This document shows, piece by piece, positions 8,572 to 15,961 of a stretch of 37,480 nucleotides of DNA; the first letter of the stretch is position 1, and each line of letters opens with the position of its first letter. Under the pieces are notes generated by a model that did no database searches, had not been told where the DNA came from, and saw only the letters and a list, made by a program, of their open reading frames with translations. This DNA is from Nitrospiria bacterium (GTDB lineage Bacteria > Nitrospirota > UBA9217): NCBI GenBank assembly GCA_919901555.1, contig CAKKPG010000107.1, forward strand, positions 14,600-52,079, read 5' to 3'. Both the position numbers and the translations under genes were made by a program.

Positions 8572-8762
8572 AATTCCTACCTCAGTAATTTCCGGTCGGC
8601 CATGGCGTTCACCTACCCCGATGACCATGATCTTACGGGGCCGCCCCTGATACGACGGGTCCGGTCCTTCCAGGCCGAGGTAAGCTTTGTCGCGGCACAT
8701 CCCGTGATGAACATCGCAATAAACATCCCAATACTGATCGAGCTTCGCAAAGTCCGCATCAT
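8572..8762 (-). pseudogene. Frameshifted lipoprotein (KDPxYxGxPxKIxVIGV family) relic
   Basis: An AAGGAGG site at 8773-8779 precedes ATG 8762, and the frame encodes a clean lipoprotein signal (MFIAMFITGCAATKLTSAWKD). After AWKD the frame is lost, but the next frame continues with PSYQGRPRKIMVIGV, the expected sequel in this lipoprotein family. The break coincides with an exact tandem duplication of the 5-mer GGTCC at 8658-8667 (plus strand); removing one copy rejoins the frames. Beyond about 8575 the homology fades and the frame runs into the TMEM175-like gene, so the 3' half is also lost. Confidence 0.75.
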
Positions 8763-8818
8763 TGTTCGCTCGCCTCCTTCAGATGGGGAATTTATTTTTC
8801 CGCAACGTACCGGGTCCG

Positions 8819-9358
8819 CTACTTTCCGGTCCCCGGCGACGCGGCTCCGCCTTGAACCGCTGTTTCAGGCTTGATATCCTCGGGACGCGGAACCAGGGGC
8901 ACCTCGCCGGCAATCGACAGGTCGACCAGCCGGTTCAGATAATTCTCGACCTGAATGGCCCGTGCCGCGGTCCGCGCAGACAGGACCTTGGTGAACTTCC
9001 TGAAATACTTTTTCCTCAGCTCCGTCGTTTGCTCTTCCGTCTTGAATAATTTCTTCATCATCTCCGTCGCATTCTGATCGGTCATGCTTTCGTACCGCTG
9101 TGCGTACTCCTTGAGCAGGGCGATCTTTTCGTCATTGATCTTGCCCAGTTCAGCCTCGTATTTCCGGTACACCGGCCAGAAAACAGCCGCCTGACTTTCA
9201 TCGAGCTTCATTGCCTTGGTGAGGATCCCCAGCTTTTTCGTTTTGACGTCTGACCGCAGCAGCTCGTAAGACGTATTGATATCCTGCGCATACGAGGCCG
9301 CGGCGATCAGGAAAACAGCCGCAACAGACAACGCCTGTACAACAAATATTCTTTTCAT
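8819..9358 (-). CDS. Spy/CpxP-like periplasmic helical protein
   Basis: From ATG 9358 (GGAGGAG upstream) the 179-aa product has a Sec signal peptide (about 1-25, AASYAQ cleavage) and a mature part made of long charged helices: MKLDESQAAVFWPVYRKYEAEL, then MTDQNATEMMKKLFKTEEQTTELRKKYFRKF. Helical periplasmic proteins of the Spy/CpxP and related LTxxQ type have this look: they grow on the pattern lxLtxeQ..xfwpvy and sense or buffer envelope damage. The C-terminal 25 residues are Pro/Gly-rich and disordered. Exact family membership is not proven. It sits in the envelope-stress gene array. Confidence 0.65.
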   Translation of the reverse strand: MKRIFVVQALSVAAVFLIAAASYAQDINTSYELLRSDVKTKKLGILTKAMKLDESQAAVFWPVYRKYEAELGKINDEKIALLKEYAQRYESMTDQNATEMMKKLFKTEEQTTELRKKYFRKFTKVLSARTAARAIQVENYLNRLVDLSIAGEVPLVPRPEDIKPETAVQGGAASPGTGK

Positions 9359-9517
9359 GACAGTGTTCTCCTCCAAGGTACCGGGGCCCGCCCCCCATCG
9401 GTACATTTGTAATATTTGCACGCTCTCCCGTAATAGTCATTCGGGTCATTGTAGTACGTGAACGGACATACTACGCGCCTGAAAGTAGATGGCTCCACGC
9501 CTTTATCCGCACAAAGT

Positions 9518-9658
9518 TTAATCAGTTATATATCTTTTAAACACTGTTACGTCTGTCACATGCGCTTTTATATAGTCCAGATATTTCTGTATATCCCGGC
9601 TGGTCCAGTCTGTAGGCTGCCTGCCTGTTTGTGATATGAATCGCTCCAGGAGTTTCAT
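9518..9658 (-). CDS. 46-aa protein translationally coupled to the preceding gene
   Basis: The ATG at 9658 overlaps the TGA of the upstream gene as ATGA, and GGAGGAG lies inside the end of that gene. The product is soluble and mixed-charge, beginning MKLLERFISQTGRQPTDW and ending KRYITD. No family is recognised. The strong site and 4-base overlap are the evidence that it is translated. Confidence 0.55.
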   Translation of the reverse strand: MKLLERFISQTGRQPTDWTSRDIQKYLDYIKAHVTDVTVFKRYITD

Positions 9659-9960
9659 AGGTTATCTCCTCCATATCTTGATCTTGAAAAACCCAGGTAC
9701 GCCATCTCGTCCTCATGTCTGTCGGCGAGCATCCACGCTCTTCTATAAAGATGTTTCGGCTGTTTCAAGATTATCCTGAATTGTCCGGCCTCATAATGCA
9801 CCGGCATGAAGAGTTCGGCCTCTCGAGCGAGGATGTTAGCCTGCACGAACGCCCATTCACTGCCTGTTGAAAATCCTCTGCTCTGGCCGATCGGAAAACC
9901 AGCGCCAAAACCCGCCATCAATAAAGCAATCATCAATGAAATTCGCATTATTATTTTCAT
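9655..9960 (-). CDS. Small exported hypothetical protein
   Basis: A 101-aa product with an AAGGAGGG site before ATG 9960. Residues 1-22 form a signal peptide or N-terminal anchor (MRISLMIALLMAGFGAGFPIG). The rest is hydrophilic with several aromatic and basic residues (FRIILKQPKHLYRRAWMLAD). I do not recognise a family. It is coupled to the 46-aa gene downstream and follows the ABM monooxygenase by about 120 bases, so the three may be cotranscribed. Confidence 0.65.
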   Translation of the reverse strand: MKIIMRISLMIALLMAGFGAGFPIGQSRGFSTGSEWAFVQANILAREAELFMPVHYEAGQFRIILKQPKHLYRRAWMLADRHEDEMAYLGFSRSRYGGDNL

Positions 9961-10082
9961 TGGCCCTCCTTTGTTTCTGCGCGCCCGGCTTGCTCGATTC
10001 GAGAAAACTACGCATAGTTCGTGATCGGCAACATTCCCGGGATCGCGCCGCCCGCCGGCCGTTCAACTCGTTTTTTCTTCCC

Positions 10083-10403
10083 TCACGCCCGCGCCGCTTT
10101 TATCGCCTCGAACCCTGCTGTGGATACAATGGTGTTGAACCTGATGTCCGGCTCTGCGCGGAGCAGCCTCATTGCCCCGTTCAAAACACCGAAATGGTCG
10201 GACCGCAGATGGTTTTCCAGGTCCTCTCTGGTCTTCCACCCCTCCTCGAAGAACAAGACGCTTTCATCCTCCACATCCACGTAGCAATTGCAGCTTATGC
10301 AGCCGGGCTCGCGCCGGATCGGGCCAAGTATCGCTTTTACCGTTTGAAGGACTTCCTTCCGTTTTTCAACAGGCACCGTCATCTTAATGGTGGTTTCGAT
10401 CAT
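10083..10403 (-). CDS. Antibiotic biosynthesis monooxygenase (ABM/YgiN-like) domain protein
   Basis: A 106-aa single-domain protein with the ferredoxin-like ABM fold pattern: an initial beta strand (IKMTVPVEKRKEVLQTVKAIL), EPGCISCNCYVDVEDESVLFFEEGWKTREDLENHLRSDHF and a C-terminal strand. Relatives such as YgiN are cofactor-free quinol monooxygenases; others have unknown substrates. ATG 10403 follows CAAGGAGAT. A paralogue with the same WKTRxDLExHxRxD segment is at 27188-27523 next to a sigma-54 activator. No catalytic residue can be asserted from sequence alone. Confidence 0.85.
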   Translation of the reverse strand: MIETTIKMTVPVEKRKEVLQTVKAILGPIRREPGCISCNCYVDVEDESVLFFEEGWKTREDLENHLRSDHFGVLNGAMRLLRAEPDIRFNTIVSTAGFEAIKAARA

Positions 10404-10546
10404 GGACGATCTCCTTGAGATGTGAAGCGATTGATGGCGCAGAGGACCTTTGCGGAATTAATCAGAGGCCCGTGCAAACAGCAACAACGGCGGCTGGAGG
10501 GAATTTCCCGCACATAATCTTCGCCCATGCCTCACGCCCCCATCGA

Positions 10547-10696
10547 CTATATGATTTTTCTCCCCTGAATGACTCTTATCAACACTACAACAATTGCGAT
10601 CACAAGCAAAATATGGATGAACCCACCCATGGTGTAACTGCTCACGAACCCCAGCAGCCACAGAATCAGCAGTACCACAGCGATTGTCCACAACAT
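10547..10696 (-). CDS. lmo0937/DUF5670-type 49-aa membrane protein, copy 1
   Basis: GGAGG sits six bases before ATG 10696. The 49-aa product starts MLWTIAVVLLILWLLGFVSS, has two hydrophobic helices separated by YTMGGFIH, and ends in a basic tail. This is the compact inner-membrane family annotated as lmo0937 family, common in stress gene clusters, function unknown. A paralogue with the same organisation is at 12718-12867, and the DNA upstream of both copies is also homologous (see the BON relic at 10775-10861). Confidence 0.85.
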   Translation of the reverse strand: MLWTIAVVLLILWLLGFVSSYTMGGFIHILLVIAIVVVLIRVIQGRKII

Positions 10697-10774
10697 TTGG
10701 TCCTCCTTCTGGATTGCTCAGGCCCGTTGCCCACGCGCTCATCGGTCCGGCAATCCATGCGTACCTGAACTCAA

Positions 10775-10861
10775 CTACCCGATGGTCATCCGGTTCTTTA
10801 CGTTCTTCACACCACTTATGTCGGTGACAAGTTTGGTGACCAGGTCCTTTCGTACGTTGTC
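10775..10861 (-). pseudogene. C-terminal relic of a duplicated BON-domain gene
   Basis: Read on the minus strand, 10861-10775 gives NVRKDLVTKLVTDISGVKN followed by VKNRMTIG and a stop. It aligns with the last 28 residues of the intact triple-BON protein at 12946-13701 (KDLVIKLVNDINGVKS, VKNQMTIE). The non-coding stretch between this tail and the downstream 49-aa gene is also nearly identical in both places. The rest of the gene is missing; the relic abuts the stop codon of the coiled-coil gene at 10872. Confidence 0.85.
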
Positions 10862-10871
10862 CCACCTCTGC

Positions 10872-11162
10872 TCATTTGAACCTCGAGCTCGCGTCGTGGT
10901 AGGCGGTCTTCACTTCAGCCCAGGCTTTCTCCGCGCCTGCCTTGAGGTCTTCCCATGCCTCATCGCCGGCGGTTTTCAACTCCCGCAGCTTCGCCGTGGC
11001 TTCATTCTGTTTTCGCTGCAATGCGTCGATGGTTTTGTAGTATTCGATCTTCGCGTCGGCCTTGGCATTGTCCGCCTTGGCCTTGAGCAGGGCGATCTGT
11101 GCGCTCCATTCCTTCAACTGTGCATCGAGCTTTTCTTCGTACGCTTTTCTGTTGTCCTTCAT
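10872..11162 (-). CDS. sll1863-type coiled-coil stress protein
   Basis: A 96-aa, almost entirely helical and highly charged protein (AYEEKLDAQLKEWSAQIALL, KADNAKADAKIEYYKTIDAL, AGDEAWEDLKAGAEKAWAEV). This matches the coiled-coil family named after cyanobacterial sll1863, found in stress clusters and without known biochemical activity. ATG 11162 has GGGAGG eight bases upstream; the GTG three codons earlier is too close to it. No signal peptide is seen. Confidence 0.8.
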   Translation of the reverse strand: MKDNRKAYEEKLDAQLKEWSAQIALLKAKADNAKADAKIEYYKTIDALQRKQNEATAKLRELKTAGDEAWEDLKAGAEKAWAEVKTAYHDASSRFK

Positions 11163-11199
11163 AGCAACCACCTCCCGAATTGGGCCGTTTTGACTTTTC

Positions 11200-11421
11200 T
11201 CAGCCTTTTTTGCTTCCCGTGACCAGCAGCACGATGCCGCCTACGAGCGCAATAGCGCCCACAATCGGAGTCAGTGGAAGCGTTCTCGTCCTTTCAGCCG
11301 TCATGTGCATTGGACCGAGATCGACGACCTTCTCTCTGGTCGTGTAGGTAATGCCCTGATACGCAAAGGCCATGATCCCCACAGCAATGAGGATGAGGCC
11401 CAGCAACGTGTATGTTTTCAT
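11200..11421 (-). CDS. DUF3185 small membrane protein
   Basis: 73 aa with two hydrophobic helices (about 4-24 and 50-69) flanking the conserved periplasmic text YQGITYTTREKVVDLGPMHM, the signature of DUF3185. GGAGG precedes ATG 11421. It lies 17 bases downstream of the OmpA-like gene's stop codon, so the two are probably cotranscribed. Function unknown. Confidence 0.88.
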   Translation of the reverse strand: MKTYTLLGLILIAVGIMAFAYQGITYTTREKVVDLGPMHMTAERTRTLPLTPIVGAIALVGGIVLLVTGSKKG

Positions 11422-11438
11422 TTCGCGCCTCCTCCAGC

Positions 11439-12278
11439 CTACGGGTTGGATGTCTGCGCACGTTCGATGACGATCTCGACGCGGCGGTTGTTGGCGCGCC
11501 CCTCGGGTGAAGCGTTGTCGGCGATCGGCCTGCCCTTGCCCTTACCGCGTGCCTGGATGCGGTCGGCTGGGTAGCCTCTCTGCACGAGGTAATCGCGGAC
11601 CGCGTCGGCCCGACGTTGCGAGAGACCCTGGTTGTATGACTCGGAGCCCTGGGAATCGGTGTGCCCCTCCACGATGAGGTTGCGCTCGCGGACCGCCAGC
11701 AGCGCTTTGGCCACCTGGTCAAGCTTTACCTGCGCGGAGGACAACAAGGTCGACTCGCCGGAACGAAAGAGGATGCTCCCGGAGAGTGTGACGACCAGTC
11801 CGCGTTCCTCTTCCTTGACCGCGGTGATCGCTGCGAGTGCGGCCAGCGCTGCGGCCGTCCGCTTCTCGGAGTCGCTCAAGGCCTGCCTCGCCGCCTGCTT
11901 CTCTGCGTCGCTCAAGTCCTGCTTCCCCCGCTTCACGAGCTCGGCTTGTTGCTTCTGGAAATCGGCGTCCGCTTTGTCCTTCCTTGCCTTGTCGGCGGCC
12001 ATGGCGCCAAGCGCTCCTGCCAGTTCAGACTTGCGCTGGGCGACGTAAGCGAGATCTTTCGTTTTGTACGAGTCAGGTTCCTTCAGGAATGACTGTTCCG
12101 CCAGGACGAGCGCCTCATGCGCCTTGTGTAATTCCGCCGGCGCGAGTTGCTCCGCCGGCCCCTCGCTCGCATGCAGGTAGGCCAAACGAGCGTTGATAAG
12201 TTCGTTGGGCGCCACGGTTGCGCAGCCGGCGAAGAGCGCGACGAACGTGACGAGGATCAATAATTGCGTCGTTTTCAT
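11439..12278 (-). CDS. DUF4398 plus OmpA-family peptidoglycan-binding lipoprotein
   Basis: 279 aa from ATG 12278 (AAAGGAGGA upstream). A lipoprotein signal ends at the lipobox LFAGC (Cys20). The first half is a helical DUF4398-type region (NARLAYLHASEGPAEQLAPA and following) continuing into a long Ala/Lys-rich coiled coil (about 90-160). The C-terminal OmpA domain (about 168-275) shows VEGHTDSQGSE and LSQRRADAVRDYL, carrying the Asp and Arg that hold diaminopimelate in peptidoglycan. It probably tethers the outer membrane to the wall. The next gene upstream encodes a stand-alone DUF4398 lipoprotein. Confidence 0.9.
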   Translation of the reverse strand: MKTTQLLILVTFVALFAGCATVAPNELINARLAYLHASEGPAEQLAPAELHKAHEALVLAEQSFLKEPDSYKTKDLAYVAQRKSELAGALGAMAADKARKDKADADFQKQQAELVKRGKQDLSDAEKQAARQALSDSEKRTAAALAALAAITAVKEEERGLVVTLSGSILFRSGESTLLSSAQVKLDQVAKALLAVRERNLIVEGHTDSQGSESYNQGLSQRRADAVRDYLVQRGYPADRIQARGKGKGRPIADNASPEGRANNRRVEIVIERAQTSNP

Positions 12279-12306
12279 AAAATCCTCCTTTTGGGTCATG
12301 ATTGGG

Positions 12307-12672
12307 TCATGGGTTGTCTTGCCGGAGCTGGCGCACACGCTCCACTGCCGCCCGGGCCTCCGACTTCTCGGCATCCCCGCGGGAGAGCGCGACAGCCAGC
12401 TCGGCGTCGGCTTCGGCCCGCAACAGCATCGACGCGGCCTTCTCCTTCTCGCCTTTCGCGGCCAGCCCCTTGGCGAGTTCCAGTTCCTCCTTGGCTAGCT
12501 GCAAATGAAGCGAGGCTTGCGGTACTTTGGCCGCCCCGGCCTCCTCGGCGGCGCGGATCCCCGAAGTAGACGCCTCGGTGCGCAGCGGGGCGCTTGCGCA
12601 TCCCGCGGCGATTGCGGCGGCCACGACGGCCACGGCGAATACCATAATTCCGATCTTGGATACGTGTCTCAT
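12307..12672 (-). CDS. DUF4398 lipoprotein
   Basis: 121 aa with a lipoprotein signal (lipobox AAGC, Cys25) and a helical mature region (VPQASLHLQLAKEELELAKG and KAASMLLRAEADAELAVALS). This matches the DUF4398 family usually found directly before an OmpA-domain gene, as here (28 bases apart). ATG 12672 follows AAAAGGAGGG. The function is unknown; envelope association is inferred from acylation and partner. Confidence 0.85.
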   Translation of the reverse strand: MRHVSKIGIMVFAVAVVAAAIAAGCASAPLRTEASTSGIRAAEEAGAAKVPQASLHLQLAKEELELAKGLAAKGEKEKAASMLLRAEADAELAVALSRGDAEKSEARAAVERVRQLRQDNP

Positions 12673-12717
12673 TTAGCCCTCCTTTTGTCGTCAGTTTGGT
12701 TTATGACCGAGCGCAAC

Positions 12718-12867
12718 CTACCCGGCTCTGCGCCCCTGAAGGAACCCGACCACCACCACGATAAGAGCGATTATCAGCAGGAGGTGGATGAACCCTCCCA
12801 TCGTATAACTGCTCACCAGCCCGAGTGCCCACAGAATCAGCATTACCACGGCGATCGTCCACAACAT
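12718..12867 (-). CDS. lmo0937/DUF5670-type 49-aa membrane protein, copy 2
   Basis: AAGGAGG precedes ATG 12867. The product begins MLWTIAVVMLILWALGLVSS and contains the same YTMGGFIH turn as copy 1 at 10547-10696, differing mainly in the second helix and the tail (GRRAG). It lies directly downstream of the intact triple-BON gene, the arrangement from which copy 1 was duplicated. Confidence 0.87.
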   Translation of the reverse strand: MLWTIAVVMLILWALGLVSSYTMGGFIHLLLIIALIVVVVGFLQGRRAG

Positions 12868-12945
12868 TTGGTCCTCCTTCCGGATTGCTCAGGCCCGTTG
12901 CCCACGCGCTCATCGGTCCGGAAATCTATGCGTACCTGAGCTCAA

Positions 12946-13701
12946 CTACTCGATGGTCATTTGGTTCTTTACGCTCTTCACACCGTTTATGTCGTTGACG
13001 AGTTTGATCACCAGGTCCTTTTCGGCCGCATTCCTGGCCTTGCCGCCCACCGTGACCACGCCGCGCTTCGTCGCGACCGTGGTGCTGAGGGCGCTGGTCG
13101 AACGATGGAGCAGCAGCGCCATCTTGACCTGGGCGGTAATGGAAGCGTCATCGATCTTTTCGCCTACCGTTCGCGTCTTTTTCGAGGTCTTGGACACGGT
13201 CATCTCATTGCTTACGTCTTTGACCCCTTCGACATCCCCGGCGTATTCGGTCGTCAGTTCCTTTTGCGCCTGGCTTACGGCATGGCCTCGCAGGGTCACG
13301 ATGCCGTCTTTGACGTCAACCTCGGTCATGCCGGCGCTCACGCTCCGATGGAACAAGAGCGTGACTTTCACTTTGTCCCTGAGCCATGCATCGGAGTTTG
13401 CGGTGGGGGGGGCGCCTCTCATTTCCAGCCTGTTGTCCACGCTTTTGACCCCGGGCAGGCCCGCCATGGTCTCCTGGGCCATGTCTTTGTGGTATTCATG
13501 GGAGACGATCCCCGTCAAGGTGACGGCGCCGTCCTTAGACTCTATTTTAATATCATCTTCCTTGAGGAAGGTCTTGAACACATACGACTTCCTGGCCGAT
13601 GATTCGATGCGGTCATCCATCTTGGAAGCGTGCACAGGCGCACCGAGCGCCGGCAGAGCGACCGCGGCCACTATCAGGGCGACAGAATATATTGCTTTCA
13701 T
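12946..13701 (-). CDS. Triple BON-domain periplasmic protein (OsmY-like)
   Basis: 251 aa with a Sec signal peptide (about 1-25). Three BON domains follow at about 30-95, 103-170 and 180-250. Each has the pattern IxxxV..aL/lLhr..........V.xkxGxVtLxGxVxxxxxkxxAxxxaxxvxGVkxVxNxm. BON domains bind phospholipid or envelope surfaces; OsmY is the osmotically induced, RpoS-dependent prototype. ATG 13701 follows AAAGGAGAA. Regulation by the RpoS-like factor at 5190 is inference only. Its C-terminus has a duplicate relic at 10775-10861. Confidence 0.9.
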   Translation of the reverse strand: MKAIYSVALIVAAVALPALGAPVHASKMDDRIESSARKSYVFKTFLKEDDIKIESKDGAVTLTGIVSHEYHKDMAQETMAGLPGVKSVDNRLEMRGAPPTANSDAWLRDKVKVTLLFHRSVSAGMTEVDVKDGIVTLRGHAVSQAQKELTTEYAGDVEGVKDVSNEMTVSKTSKKTRTVGEKIDDASITAQVKMALLLHRSTSALSTTVATKRGVVTVGGKARNAAEKDLVIKLVNDINGVKSVKNQMTIE

Positions 13702-13842
13702 GGTACGTTCTCCTTTTTGTTGATGCTTCCAGCCTTATTCACTCCAAAGATCTTATGGCTTATGGGGCAGGGGTCATCATGGCATCGCTATTCTCATGCA
13801 ACCACGCAGACCCGGCGCCCTGCGCTGCCATATGGATGTTTC

Positions 13843-13962
13843 TTAGGTCTTCATAATGTGTTTTCCTGCTGCGCGATCCTTTACCGGACCTTTTCCACCG
13901 GGCTTCTTTGCAGCACGCGTTTTAGCCGCAGTCATTCTGCCGCCTCTGCTTTTCTTTGCCAT
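13843..13962 (-). CDS. 39-aa strongly basic protein
   Basis: AAGGAGG lies nine bases before ATG 13962. The product starts MAKKSRGGRMTAAKTRAAKK and continues with PGGKGPVKDR to a stop at 13843. More than a third of residues are Lys or Arg and there is no hydrophobic core, suggesting nucleic-acid or polyanion binding. No family is recognised. It lies between CsbD and the BON gene in the stress array. Confidence 0.55.
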   Translation of the reverse strand: MAKKSRGGRMTAAKTRAAKKPGGKGPVKDRAAGKHIMKT

Positions 13963-14095
13963 TTTGAACGCCTCCTTAAACTGTTTGGTCTCCTTGGTGA
14001 TCGTGATTCATGTCTTACCGAGTTATAGTATCGATGCCCAATGCAACCTCGGCCACGGGCCCAGGGACGCGCCGGCGCATGATACGCCGCTCTCA

Positions 14096-14275
14096 CTACT
14101 TCCCCAGGACCTTCTTGACCTGACCGATCTTTTCCTGCACTTTACCGCCAATCTTTTCATCTTTTCCTTCGGCTTCCAGCCTGGAATTCATGCCGAGTTT
14201 TCCGGCGATCTCCTTGAGCTTGCCCCTTACTTTGTGAAACGTGCCTTCCGCCTGGTCCTTCGTGCCGGATTTCAT
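14096..14275 (-). CDS. CsbD family stress protein
   Basis: 59 aa from ATG 14275, which follows ACAGGAGGA. The text GTKDQAEGTFHKVRGKLKEI then GKDEKIGGKVQEKIGQVKKV is the standard CsbD pattern. CsbD-like proteins are small, soluble and among the most abundant stress-induced proteins; their molecular role is unknown. It opens the stress array downstream of the DUF3494 region. In-frame sequence before 14275 belongs to a half copy of an intergenic repeat (CCACAGAGAACTCAGAGA). Confidence 0.9.
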   Translation of the reverse strand: MKSGTKDQAEGTFHKVRGKLKEIAGKLGMNSRLEAEGKDEKIGGKVQEKIGQVKKVLGK

Positions 14276-14361
14276 AGTATTCCTCCTGTCCGGATCCCGA
14301 GTAGTGTCAAAAGCCACCACAGAGAACTCAGAGAAATGCATTTGATCTTAGTAAGTGTGGT

Positions 14362-14393
14362 AAAAAAATTCCCGGAGAACAGGTCTCCGGGAA
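14362..14393 (-). terminator. Rho-independent terminator after the DUF3494/post-COAP gene
   Basis: On the minus strand TTCCCGGAGA, a 5-base loop, TCTCCGGGAA and then seven Ts: a perfect 10-bp stem. It separates the DUF3494 gene at 14496 from csbD. Confidence 0.9.
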
Positions 14394-14495
14394 CTCACGG
14401 TTTCTCATGTTCTTCGCGCGCTGAGCATATCGTCGAGGATGAAGCTCGGCTTACCGCCGATCACGACGATCCTTGTCGTGATCCTTGTCCTGATC

Positions 14496-15656
14496 CTACT
14501 CATCTGCATCATCTTTATCGGACGGAAGACAGATCAGCGGGCGACACTTCTTGTGCAGCTGAATATTGCCGCCGGCCAGATTGCCCGAAGCGGTGTAATT
14601 GTTCGACAGCCGCAGACTGAACATGTCGTCGCGGCCGGGCTCGCCGCTGTCCTTCACGTCAACCTGGTAGGTGTAACCGGCTTCACCGTTGATCTCAGCT
14701 GTGCCCTCAATGTGACGGGTCGTGGCGTCGACCACCGTGTAGGCCGTAACGCCGGTGCCCTTCACCTTCATGTCTTTAACCTTCGAGCCCTTCGAGCCGT
14801 GGTCAACATAGGTCAGGTGGCCCCGGAGCTTGCCGTGTTTGATCCCGCCGGTTACTCCGAAGGTTCCCTTCGAGCCGGAAGGCAGCATGATCCATCCGCC
14901 GCCGGTCACGAAATCCTTGCAAACCATGGGCGGTGTTCCAGGGCTGCATGCGGAGACGGTGACTCCGGTCAACGTCGCGGCGGCTTTCGCCAAGTCTCGC
15001 CCGATCAAGCTGCCACCGGTGAAGGTGGTGGCCATACCCGCGAGAATGGTCCCCTGGAAGTTCGAAGTCGTCATTGTCGCGGCCTCGGCGACCCACCAAT
15101 ACACGTTGCACGCCTGTCCGCCGCCGGACATGACCACCGAGAAGTTTGTGCCTGTCAGGGCGCCGGTCCCGCTGGTCCCGATCTTGAAAATCCAGACCCC
15201 GTTCGCGGGCCCGTCAAGCGTCAACTGGCCCGTTAACGTCGCCGCCGCGTCGAAACAGTAGACACCGGGCGCAAGCGTAACGCCCGCGAGGGTGCCCGTC
15301 AAGTACTGGTCGCACTGCACGAGCGCGAGCGCATCGTACGCGCTGAGGAAGTCATTGTACGCCGCCATGGCGGTCGCGTCGCCCTGGTGAACCGTCCCGT
15401 TGACCGTGCAGTTGGTCTGCGTGATTGCGCTGCCGGTTAAGCCGGAGCCCACGTCTCCGTTGATGGTGGAATCGGTGCAGGTCACCGCCGGACCGGCCAG
15501 GACCGCGAAGCTCCCCGCCGAGCCCAAATCCGGCGCGGTTTGAGCAAATGCCGCGTGGAACGGCGCCGCGGAAAGAAGCGCGGCAAACAAGGCAATGGCG
15601 ACGAGCCTTGCCGTAAACCGCGTAAACGTGTGCGAACGAACTGTTTGATGTTTCAT
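14496..15656 (-). CDS. DUF3494 (ice-binding-like) secreted protein with a C-terminal post-COAP-like domain
   Basis: 386 aa. The signal peptide spans about 1-38 (FHAAFAQ cleavage). DUF3494 (about 43-240) shows the family text LGSAGSFAVLAG, INGDVGSGLTGS, LAPGVYCFDAAATLTGQLTL, WIFKIGTSGT, NVYWWVAEAATM and FQGTILAGMATTFTGGSLIGRDLA. A second domain (about 248-375) has GGGWI, GTFGVTGGIKHGKLRGHLTY, VDHGSKGSKVKD and GYTYQVDVKDSGEPGRDDMFSL, the pattern of post-COAP beta domains. DUF3494 proteins fold as right-handed beta solenoids; some bind ice, many are adhesins or matrix components, so ice binding is not implied here. ATG 15656 has ACGGAGGA upstream. Confidence 0.9.
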   Translation of the reverse strand: MKHQTVRSHTFTRFTARLVAIALFAALLSAAPFHAAFAQTAPDLGSAGSFAVLAGPAVTCTDSTINGDVGSGLTGSAITQTNCTVNGTVHQGDATAMAAYNDFLSAYDALALVQCDQYLTGTLAGVTLAPGVYCFDAAATLTGQLTLDGPANGVWIFKIGTSGTGALTGTNFSVVMSGGGQACNVYWWVAEAATMTTSNFQGTILAGMATTFTGGSLIGRDLAKAAATLTGVTVSACSPGTPPMVCKDFVTGGGWIMLPSGSKGTFGVTGGIKHGKLRGHLTYVDHGSKGSKVKDMKVKGTGVTAYTVVDATTRHIEGTAEINGEAGYTYQVDVKDSGEPGRDDMFSLRLSNNYTASGNLAGGNIQLHKKCRPLICLPSDKDDADE

Positions 15657-15734
15657 GTTGTGTTCCTCCGTCTGTTTTATTTAAACTCTAAGATCAGCGT
15701 TAAACGCTTGACCTCACGAATGCGCTTCGGCCCC

Positions 15735-15758
15735 TTGACGGTTCCTCCTGACCGTCAA
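15735..15758 (-). promoter_or_regulatory. Hairpin with a Shine-Dalgarno-like loop in the DUF3494 gene leader; main content of the 15657-15961 gap
   Basis: TTGACGGT and ACCGTCAA form a perfect 8-bp stem; on the minus strand the 8-base loop is CAGGAGGA. It lies about 80 bases before the ATG at 15656. No start codon follows the looped site at a usable distance, so it may be a decoy or the relic of a leader. A second small palindrome, AGCGTTTAACGCT (minus strand), lies nearer the gene. Nothing else is recognised in the gap. Confidence 0.5.
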
Positions 15759-15961
15759 TGTACAGACTCCTCTATTTTCCACTATGCTTTTGGAGAATCC
15801 CCCCCGCCGGCATAAGGGAGATCAAAAACCAGCGAGGGGCGAGGTTTCCTGGAAACTCTATAAAAAGCGCTCTCATGTCGGCCTTAATTCTTACGAACCC
15901 ATGGTGCTGCCGTCCAGGGTAGCCGCGTTGATCCGCGGCAACGCTCTGTGGTCCGGCGTGG

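Noticed and set aside
10458-10865. 135-codon minus frame over the 49-aa gene and the BON tail
   Set aside because: The 49-aa gene in another frame has a strong ribosome-binding site and a paralogue; the longer frame has neither.
13856-14620. 254-codon plus-strand frame
   Set aside because: It runs antisense across csbD, the 39-aa gene and a perfect terminator, with no ribosome-binding site.
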